Positions 6,701 through 11,029 of a stretch of DNA of 11,029 bases are shown piece by piece. The notes beneath the pieces are model-generated. The model saw nothing but the letters and a program-made list of their open reading frames with translations. It searched no databases and was not told the origin of the DNA. Source of the stretch: Streptomyces novaecaesareae (GTDB lineage: Bacteria; Actinomycetota; Actinomycetes; Streptomycetales; Streptomycetaceae); contig NZ_JNWQ01000134.1 in NCBI RefSeq assembly GCF_000716875.1, positions 1-11,029 of the forward strand, read 5' to 3'. The position numbers were made by a program, and so were the translations under genes. Numbering within the stretch: position 1 is the first letter of the stretch; each line of letters starts with the position of its first letter.

Positions 6701-9392
6701 GGCGCGGCTGACCGGCTGCACGACGATCGAGGAACTGGACCAGGAGGCGCCGCTGATCCTCGCCGAGACCGGGACGGCACAGGTGCAGGTGGCGGTCGGT
6801 ACGGCCGACGAGTCGGGCCGGCGGCCGATCGGCGTGTACGCGCGGCCGGACGACACCGCGGACTGGACCCGGCACGCGTCCGGCACGCTGTCCGCCGGGG
6901 ACGGCGGGGACGGCGGGGACGGCGGGGACGGCGGGGACGGCGGAGCGGGCTGGCGACCGACCGGCGTCTGGCCGCCCGAGGGCGCCGAGCCGGTGGACCT
7001 CGACGGCTTCTACCCCTCCGTCGCCCGTGACGGCTTCGACTACGGCCCGTCGTTCCGCGGCCTGCGGGCCGTGTGGCGCGCGGGCGACGAGGTGTACGGC
7101 GAAGTCGCCCTGCCGGAGCCGGAGCGGGGCCGGGCGGGCCGGTACGGCGTCCACCCCGCGCTGCTCGACGCAGCGCTGCACGCGGGCCTGGTCGGGCGCA
7201 CCGGCGAGCACGTCCTCCTGCCCTTCGCCTGGAACAACGTCCGGGTGCACCGCTCGGGCGCGGTCCGGCTGCGCCTGCGGCTGGCCCCGGCCGGACCGGA
7301 CGCGATGTCCCTGGACGTGGCCGACGAGACCGGCGCGCCGGTCGCCTCGGTCGGTGCCCTGCGGGCCCGTCCGGTCTCGGTCGGCCAGCTGCGCGCGGCG
7401 GCACGGGCCGGGCTGGGCGACGCGCTGTTCCGCGTCGAGTGGGCGCCCGTCCCGGCGGTCGAGCGGGACCGCGGTCGACGGGCGGTGCTCGGGGACGGTT
7501 CCGGCTTCCCCGGTCTCGACAGCTACCCCGACCTCGCCGCTCTCGGCGAGGCCGTCGCCGCGGGGCTACCGGTGCCGGACGCGGTCGTCCTGCCCCTGCC
7601 GGACACCACGGGCGACACCACGGGCGACCTCCCCGCAGCGGTGCGCGCGGCCCTGCGCCGGACGTGGTCCGTGCTGACCGCCTGGGCGGCGGACGACCGT
7701 TTCGCGGCCTCCCGGCTGGTCCTGGTGACCCGCGGCGCGGTGGCCGCCGACCGGGCGGACGTGAGCGGCCCCACCCCCGACCGGGCAGCGGCCACGGACG
7801 TCCCGAACCTGGCCCACGCCCCACTCTGGGGCCTCGTCCGGGCCGCCCAGGCCGAGCAGCCCGACCGCTTCGTCCTGCTCGACCTGGACGGCGGCGCGGA
7901 CACCACGGCGGCACTGGACCAGGCAGTCGCCGGCGGCGAACCGCAGCTCGCACTGCGCGCCGGCGCCGTCCTGGCGCCGCTCCTGGCGCCGCTCCTGGCG
8001 CCGCTTCTGGTGCCGAGCCTGCTGCCGAGCCGCCCGGCGACGGACGGCGCGGCCGCCGCGCTCGACCCGAACGGCACCGTCCTGATCACCGGCGGTACCG
8101 GCGCGCTCGGCTCGCTGCTCGCCCGACACCTGGTCACCGCGTACGGTGTGCGGCACCTGCTGCTGCTCGGCCGCCGCGGCCCGCAGGCCCCGGGCGCGAC
8201 CGAACTCACCGCCGAACTCACCGCCCTGGGCGCCCGGGTGACGGTCACCGCCTGCGACACGGCCGACCGCGAGGACCTCGCCCGGGCCCTCGCCGCCGTA
8301 CCGGCCGAACACCCGCTGACCGCCGTCGTCCACACGGCCGGCGTGGTCGCGGACGGCGCACTGGCCTCGCTCACCGAGGAACGGTTCGAGGCCGTGCTCC
8401 GCCCGAAGGCGGATGCCGCCTGGCACCTGCACGAGCTCACCCGGGACGCCGACCTCGCCGCGTTCGTGCTGTTCTCCTCCGCGACGGCCACCCTCGGCGG
8501 TGCCGGCCAGGGGGGCTACGGTGCGGCGAACGCCTTCCTCGACGCCCTCGCCCAGCACCGCGCCGCGCGGGGCCTGCCCGCCCGGTCGCTGGCCTGGGGC
8601 CTGTGGCAGCAGGACCGGGGAATGGCAGGCGCGCTCGACGAGGCCACGCTCGGCCGGATGCGGCGCTCGGGCCTCCTCCCGCTCAGCCCGCAGGACGGCC
8701 TGGCCCTGTTCGACGCGGCGCTCGCCGGAGCCGAACCGACGTCGCTGCCGGTCCGGCTGGAACCCGCCGCACTGCGCCAGGCCGGCCCGGACCTCCCGCC
8801 GCTGCTACGCGGGCTGGCCGGCCCGTCCGCCGTCCCCGCCGAGCGACCGGACGCAGCAGCGACGGACGGCCTGAAGCGGCGGCTCGCCGGGCTTTCCGAC
8901 GCGGAGCGCGAGCGCGCCCTGCTGGACCTGGTACGCGCTCAGGTGGCCGTGGTCCTGGGACACTCGGCCCCGACGGCGATCGGCGCCGACCGGGCGTTCA
9001 ACGACCTCGGCTTCGACTCGCTGACGGCGGTCGAACTGCGCAACCGCCTGACCAGCGCCTCGGGACTGCGCCTGCCGGCCACGCTCGTCTTCGACTACCC
9101 GACGGCGGCGGAGCTCGCCCGCTACCTGGACGCGGAACTCCCGCGTGCGGACCTGCCCTCGGCCGCGCCCGTACTGGCTGAACTGGACCGCCTCGAAGCC
9201 GTGCTCGCCGGGGTCGGTGCCGACCACCCCGAGCGGGCGCGGATCGCCGACCGGCTGCGGGCCGTGGCCGACCGGTGGAGCCCGCGGCCCGGACCGGAGG
9301 ACGGCCCGTCCACCGGCGCCGAACTGGAGTTGGAGTCCGCCGACGACGACGAGGTCTTCGACTTCATCACCAACGAGCTCGGCATCTCCTGA
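3654..9392 (+). CDS. Single-module type I polyketide synthase (KS-AT-DH-KR-ACP), malonyl-type AT
   Basis: This complete 1912-residue PKS performs one round of chain extension, beta-keto reduction and dehydration. Domains: coiled-coil docking 1-42; KS 43-467 (TACSSS Cys214, HGTGT His349, NIGHTQ His389); KS-AT linker; AT about 585-871 (GQGAQ near 591, GHSIGE Ser680, HAFH 780-783); post-AT linker ending [10 protein letters not shown] near 935-944; DH about 963-1245 ([11 protein letters not shown]is996, YGPSF near 1130, [11 protein letters not shown]sp1172); structural KR half about 1256-1440; catalytic KR half about 1472-1665 (TGGTGALG at 1479, Lys1585, Ser1609, Tyr1622, Asn1626); ACP about 1755-1829 (Ser1789); docking tail to 1912. 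HAFH and ETxxTQxALFA are malonyl-CoA signatures; methylmalonyl ATs carry YASH. There is no ER, so I infer an enoyl product. The KR has VAD (1565-1567) instead of LDD but keeps the last Asp and lacks the A-type Trp, so B-type is most likely. Oddities are six in-frame micro-repeats and a KR segment almost identical to that of gene 1. The product cannot be named. Confidence 0.98.
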   Translation: MAASQASQASSQEAKVLEALRLSLKENKRLQQRNHRLTEARHEPIAIVGMACRFPGDVDSPEELWRLVSEGRDALSGFPAERGWDVEELYDPDPDRAGRSYVRTGCFVRGAERFDAAFFGISPREALAMDPQQRLLLETSWEVFERAGIAPESVRGTPTGVFVGASPLGYAADPRGAEGSEGYLLTGTTVSVASGRLAYTFGLEGPAVTVDTACSSSLVALHLAGRALRDGECSMALVGGAAVMAAPHMFIEFSRQRGLAPDGRCKAFARAADGTGWGEGVGVLLVERLSDARRNGHPVLAVVRGSAVNQDGASNGLTAPSGPAQQRVIRAALADARLTAADVDAVEAHGTGTRLGDPIEAQALLATYGKERPAERPLWLGSVKSNIGHTQLAAGVAGVIKTVMAMHHGVLPATLHVDEPTPQVDWSRGAVELLTERRDWPAVDRPRRAAVSSFGISGTNAHVILEQHVEEQPVDEQPVEEQPLESRPAPGISTTPTAAPWLLSARSPEALRAQAGRLADATATAPEWAAADVAWTLATARAGLDHRAVVLGADRAELLAGLDALRRGDDAPNLLRGAAARTGRLAFLFTGQGAQRAGAGRELYRRFPVFAAELDRVCDLLTERSGLPVREVLLAEEGSPGADRLDETAFTQAALFALEVALFRLVESWGLRPDFVLGHSIGELSAAHVAGVFSLEDAVTAVAARGRLMQQLPAGGAMVAVEATEQEVAALLTSRVGQAGIAAVNGPRSVVVSGEEEAVAWVAERLSAQGRRTKRLAVSHAFHSARMDGMLAPFREVLDGLVLHEPTIPVVSNLTGRPVAADRIRTSEYWVRHVRDAVRFHDGVRHLLDQGVTTLLELGPDGVLSAMARQSTEDGTGDGTGDVAAVPLLRRGRPEPDTVLAAVARAHVRGARVDWPALLTEPAGPAGRRLDLPTYAFQGERYWLDPTAGAPAEASELGVASAGHPLLGAAVTPAEGGGLILTGRLSPRTHRWLADHVVLGSTVVPGTAYLELALHAARLTGCTTIEELDQEAPLILAETGTAQVQVAVGTADESGRRPIGVYARPDDTADWTRHASGTLSAGDGGDGGDGGDGGDGGAGWRPTGVWPPEGAEPVDLDGFYPSVARDGFDYGPSFRGLRAVWRAGDEVYGEVALPEPERGRAGRYGVHPALLDAALHAGLVGRTGEHVLLPFAWNNVRVHRSGAVRLRLRLAPAGPDAMSLDVADETGAPVASVGALRARPVSVGQLRAAARAGLGDALFRVEWAPVPAVERDRGRRAVLGDGSGFPGLDSYPDLAALGEAVAAGLPVPDAVVLPLPDTTGDTTGDLPAAVRAALRRTWSVLTAWAADDRFAASRLVLVTRGAVAADRADVSGPTPDRAAATDVPNLAHAPLWGLVRAAQAEQPDRFVLLDLDGGADTTAALDQAVAGGEPQLALRAGAVLAPLLAPLLAPLLVPSLLPSRPATDGAAAALDPNGTVLITGGTGALGSLLARHLVTAYGVRHLLLLGRRGPQAPGATELTAELTALGARVTVTACDTADREDLARALAAVPAEHPLTAVVHTAGVVADGALASLTEERFEAVLRPKADAAWHLHELTRDADLAAFVLFSSATATLGGAGQGGYGAANAFLDALAQHRAARGLPARSLAWGLWQQDRGMAGALDEATLGRMRRSGLLPLSPQDGLALFDAALAGAEPTSLPVRLEPAALRQAGPDLPPLLRGLAGPSAVPAERPDAAATDGLKRRLAGLSDAERERALLDLVRAQVAVVLGHSAPTAIGADRAFNDLGFDSLTAVELRNRLTSASGLRLPATLVFDYPTAAELARYLDAELPRADLPSAAPVLAELDRLEAVLAGVGADHPERARIADRLRAVADRWSPRPGPEDGPSTGAELELESADDDEVFDFITNELGIS
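3663..3689 (+). repeat. 9-base tandem repeat at the gene 2 N-terminus (Ser-Gln-Ala)
   Basis: TCACAGGCT occurs twice in direct succession (3663-3671 and 3672-3680), followed by a partial copy (TCATCACAG). It encodes SQASQASSQ just before the docking coiled coil. The segment uses TCA and GCT/GCA codons that are rare in the rest of the gene and is locally AT-richer, which may help keep the translation start unstructured. Confidence 0.75.
5049..5108 (+). repeat. 15-base imperfect tandem repeat in the KS-AT linker of gene 2
   Basis: Four in-frame units at 5049, 5064, 5079 and 5094 encode [15 protein letters not shown] and EQPLE (residues 466-485), each beginning with Glu-Gln. They sit right after the conserved end of the KS (NAHVILEQ) and lengthen the linker to the AT with an acidic stretch. 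Units differ by a few bases, so the expansion is older than the 9- and 12-base repeats further down. Confidence 0.85.
6273..6299 (+). repeat. 12-base tandem repeat in the post-AT linker of gene 2 (Asp-Gly-Thr-Gly)
   Basis: GACGGGACCGGG occurs twice without a mismatch (6273-6284, 6285-6296), followed by GAC. It encodes DGTGDGTGD (residues 874-882), immediately after the end of the AT core (LSAMARQST). The exact identity suggests recent slippage in a spot that tolerates length change. Confidence 0.85.
6900..6944 (+). repeat. 9-base tandem repeat inside the DH domain of gene 2 (five Asp-Gly-Gly units)
   Basis: Five units of GACGGCGGG run without gaps; the first four are identical and the last ends in GGA. 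They encode [15 protein letters not shown] (residues 1083-1097), between the HxxxGxxxxP half (His996) and the half with Asp1172. This is probably the loop joining the two hot-dog folds of the DH. The DH of gene 1 has no such repeat at the matching place. Confidence 0.92.
7602..7628 (+). repeat. 12-base tandem repeat in the structural KR half of gene 2 (Asp-Thr-Thr-Gly)
   Basis: GACACCACGGGC occurs twice without a mismatch (7602-7613, 7614-7625), followed by GAC. It encodes DTTGDTTGD (residues 1317-1325), in a surface loop of the non-catalytic KR subdomain after PDAVVLPLP. Gene 1 has an unrelated, non-repetitive loop at the same place. Confidence 0.85.
7971..8030 (+). repeat. 12-base tandem repeat between the KR halves of gene 2 (Leu-Ala-Pro-Leu)
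   Basis: Five units of 12 bases: CTGGCGCCGCTC twice, then one with a single change (CTT at the end), then two more diverged ones. They encode [20 protein letters not shown] (residues 1440-1459). The repeat grows out of the conserved 'VLAPRLVR' strand that ends the structural KR half, just before the linker to the NADPH-binding half. In gene 1 the ER is inserted at this same junction. Confidence 0.92.
8148..8333 (+). repeat. KR segment shared with gene 1 at 2393-2578, copy 2
   Basis: This is the second copy, in the KR of gene 2, with G at 8211 and at 8244 where copy 1 has A. Both changes alter the protein (Thr to Ala, Ile to Val), while no silent difference exists over 62 codons. Directly downstream the two KRs part (LDDAVI against VADGAL). 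Confidence 0.93.
9141..9389 (+). other. C-terminal docking domain of PKS gene 2
   Basis: Residues 1830-1912 follow the ACP. Two helical stretches ([15 protein letters not shown] and [16 protein letters not shown]) resemble the dimerising helices of class 1 docking domains. A disordered-looking Pro/Gly linker follows, then a short acidic terminal helix ([17 protein letters not shown]). Endings of the form 'ESAxDDExFDFIxxELG' are the classic class 1a type that binds N-termini such as '[14 protein letters not shown]', which is what gene 3 has. Confidence 0.9.
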
Positions 9393-9460
9393 CTCCTCCC
9401 GCCGGCGCCACCGCCGACCGGTCGTCCTGTTCCTGTTCCATCCGAAGGGGTTGCGCCACT
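9393..9460 (+). promoter_or_regulatory. Short gap before PKS gene 3 with ribosome binding site
   Basis: The 68 bases between gene 2 and gene 3 contain AAGGGG at 9445-9450, 10 bases before the GTG at 9461, as a likely Shine-Dalgarno site. I see no inverted repeat typical of a terminator and no convincing -10/-35 pair, so read-through from gene 2 is the simplest reading. Confidence 0.65.
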
Positions 9461-9565
9461 GTGGCCAGCGAGACCGAGGACAAGCTCCGTTACTTCCTCA
9501 AGCGGGTGACCGCCGATCTCCAGGAGACGCGCCGACGGCTCCAGGAGACGGAGTCCGTCGCGGCC
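9461..9565 (+). other. N-terminal docking domain of PKS gene 3
   Basis: Residues 1-35 form a heptad-patterned, charged helix ([14 protein letters not shown], then [11 protein letters not shown]) ending at the KS. It is the common class 1a N-terminal docking coiled coil of actinobacterial PKSs. It fits the '[14 protein letters not shown]' tail of gene 2 and differs from the N-terminus of gene 2, which marks gene 2 as the likely upstream partner. Confidence 0.9.
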
Positions 9566-11029
9566 GAGCCGATCGCCGTCGTCGGCATGGCCTGCCGCTA
9601 TCCGGGGGGCGTCACCTCACCCGAGGACCTCTGGCAGTTGGTCGCGAGCGGCGGCGACGCCGTCTCCCCGTTCCCCGCCGACCGCGGCTGGGAGCTTGAC
9701 TCGCTGTACGACCCGGACCCCGACCGGGCCGGTCACACGTACGCCCGCGAGGGCGGTTTCGTGGACGGTGTGGACGGGTTCGACGCCGGGTTCTTCGGCA
9801 TCGGTCCGCGCGAGGCGCTGGCGATGGACCCGCAGCAGCGGCTGCTGCTGGAGACCTCCTGGGAGGCGTTCGAGCGGGCCGGCATCGCCCCGGAGTCGCT
9901 GCGCGGCAGCCGGACCGGCGTCTTCATGGGCGCGGGGCAGGTCGACTACGCGGCACTCGCCCAGCGGGCCACGGAGAGCCTGGAGGGGTACCTGCTCACG
10001 GGTGGCGCGGCAAGCGTCATCTCGGGTCGGCTGTCCTACGTGTTCGGCCTGGAGGGCCCGGCGATCACGGTGGACACGGCGTGCTCGTCCTCCCTGGTGG
10101 CGCTGCACCTGGCCTGCCAGTCGCTGCGCCGGGGCGAGTGCTCGACGGCGCTCGCCGGCGGCGCGGCGGTCATGGCCGCACCCGGCATGTTCGTCGAGTT
10201 CAGCCGCCAACGCGGCCTCGCCCCCGACGGGCGCTGCAAGGCCTTCTCCGCCACCGCGGACGGCACCGGCTGGGGCGAGGGTGTCGGCGTCCTGCTGCTG
10301 GAGCGGCTCTCCGACGCCCAGCGCAACGGCCACCGGGTGCTCGCGGTGGTGCGCGGCTCGGCCGTCAACCAGGACGGCGCCTCCAACGGGCTCACCGCGC
10401 CGAACGGCCCGTCCCAGCAACGGGTCATCCGGCAGGCCCTCGACAGCGCCCGGGTGTCCGCGGCCGACGTCGACGCGGTCGAGGCCCACGGCACCGGCAC
10501 CACGCTCGGCGACCCGATCGAGGCCCAGGCGCTGCTCGCCACCTACGGACAGGACCGGCCCGCCGAACGCCCGCTGTGGCTCGGCTCGGTGAAGTCCAAC
10601 ATCGGGCACACCCAGGCCGCGGCGGGTGTGGCGGGGGTCATCAAGATGGTGATGGCGATGCGGCAGGGTGTGCTGCCGCAGACGCTGCACGCCGACGAGC
10701 CGACACCGCACGTCGACTGGGCCTCGGGGGCGGTGTCACTGCTCACCGAGCGGCGGGAGTGGCCGGAGGCGGACGGGCGTCCGCGCCGCGCGGGCGTGTC
10801 GGCGTTCGGGGCGAGCGGGACGAACGCGCACGTCGTCCTGGAGGAGGCCCCCGTCCCCGAGGAGACTCCCGCGGCCGACTCGCCCTTCGCAGTGGTGCCG
10901 TGGGTGCTCTCCGCCCGGGACGAACACGCGCTGCGCGCCCAGGCAGGACAGCTGGCCGCCTTCCTCCAGGACCACCCCGACACCGACCTCCGCGCCGCCG
11001 GCCACACCCTGCTCACCGGACGAGCCCAA
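9461..11029 (+). CDS. Modular type I polyketide synthase, N-terminal part (docking-KS), 3' truncated
   Basis: This is the first part of the next PKS protein, whose KS should accept the chain from the ACP of gene 2. The start is GTG at 9461: it follows AAGGGG and puts the docking helix ([18 protein letters not shown], residues 7-24) at the very N-terminus. A TTG at 9451 is in another frame. All 523 visible codons are open and the gene runs off the window. KS from EPIAVVG (residue 36) to about 452, with catalytic Cys208 in TACSSS, His343 in HGTGT and His383 in NIGHTQ, so it is an active elongating KS and not a KSQ loading domain. One oddity is FFGIGPREA (Gly115) where most KSs, including that of gene 2, have GISPREA. 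The visible end ([20 protein letters not shown] and beyond) is the KS-AT linker, so an AT should follow. Reductive domains and number of modules are unknown. Confidence 0.96.
   Translation, partial: MASETEDKLRYFLKRVTADLQETRRRLQETESVAAEPIAVVGMACRYPGGVTSPEDLWQLVASGGDAVSPFPADRGWELDSLYDPDPDRAGHTYAREGGFVDGVDGFDAGFFGIGPREALAMDPQQRLLLETSWEAFERAGIAPESLRGSRTGVFMGAGQVDYAALAQRATESLEGYLLTGGAASVISGRLSYVFGLEGPAITVDTACSSSLVALHLACQSLRRGECSTALAGGAAVMAAPGMFVEFSRQRGLAPDGRCKAFSATADGTGWGEGVGVLLLERLSDAQRNGHRVLAVVRGSAVNQDGASNGLTAPNGPSQQRVIRQALDSARVSAADVDAVEAHGTGTTLGDPIEAQALLATYGQDRPAERPLWLGSVKSNIGHTQAAAGVAGVIKMVMAMRQGVLPQTLHADEPTPHVDWASGAVSLLTERREWPEADGRPRRAGVSAFGASGTNAHVVLEEAPVPEETPAADSPFAVVPWVLSARDEHALRAQAGQLAAFLQDHPDTDLRAAGHTLLTGRAQ

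Noticed and set aside
6900..6944. Tandem array as a CRISPR or regulatory repeat
   Set aside because: Units are contiguous 9-mers without spacers, stay in frame and encode a simple Asp-Gly-Gly run inside a DH domain.
9451..9453. TTG as the start of gene 3
   Set aside because: It is out of frame with the docking domain and KS; GTG at 9461 is in frame and well placed behind AAGGGG.
9393..9460. Terminator or promoter between genes 2 and 3
   Set aside because: No stem-loop with a following T-run and no clear promoter boxes in 68 bases; the setting fits an operon.
1..11029. In-frame TTA codons (possible bldA-type control)
   Set aside because: Reading the three genes by eye, the few TTA strings seen span codon borders (for example GGT TAC), so none marks this kind of control in the window.

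Overview
The window is a stretch of a bacterial modular type I polyketide synthase (PKS) gene cluster. Base composition is very high in G+C, third codon positions are almost always G or C, and I see no in-frame TTA codon. Together with the class 1 PKS docking domains this points to an actinomycete (Streptomyces, Kitasatospora or a relative). The species and the product cannot be named from this sequence alone.

Layout: three co-directional PKS genes on the + strand fill essentially the whole window. (1) Bases 2-3625 are the 3' part of a PKS gene whose N-terminal part lies upstream. The visible part is the rest of a DH domain, then a split KR containing an ER, an ACP and a C-terminal docking domain, so its last module is fully reducing. 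(2) Bases 3654-9392 are a complete one-module PKS of 1912 residues: docking domain, KS, malonyl-type AT, DH, KR, ACP, docking domain. (3) Bases 9461-11029 are the 5' part of a third PKS gene, starting at GTG: docking domain and KS, cut in the KS-AT linker. The gaps of 28 and 68 bases hold only ribosome binding sites; no promoter or terminator is visible, so the three are probably one transcript.

How they work together: the docking sequences suggest a linear order, gene 1 to gene 2 to gene 3. The two junctions use visibly different docking sequence types, which would prevent gene 1 from handing its chain straight to gene 3. Gene 1 should pass on a chain with a saturated alpha-beta bond. Gene 2 should add a malonate-derived C2 unit and leave a double bond (probably trans), and the KS of gene 3 takes that enoyl chain.

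Main points for a second look: a 186-base tract in the KR domains of genes 1 and 2 with only two differences and sharply diverged flanks (recent gene conversion or module duplication); six in-frame tandem micro-repeats in gene 2, all in linkers or flexible spots, one at the place where gene 1 carries its ER; a non-canonical VAD motif in the gene 2 KR; and opposite wobble-base preference in matching DH segments of genes 1 and 2. I found no non-PKS gene and no evidence for a wholly new kind of system.
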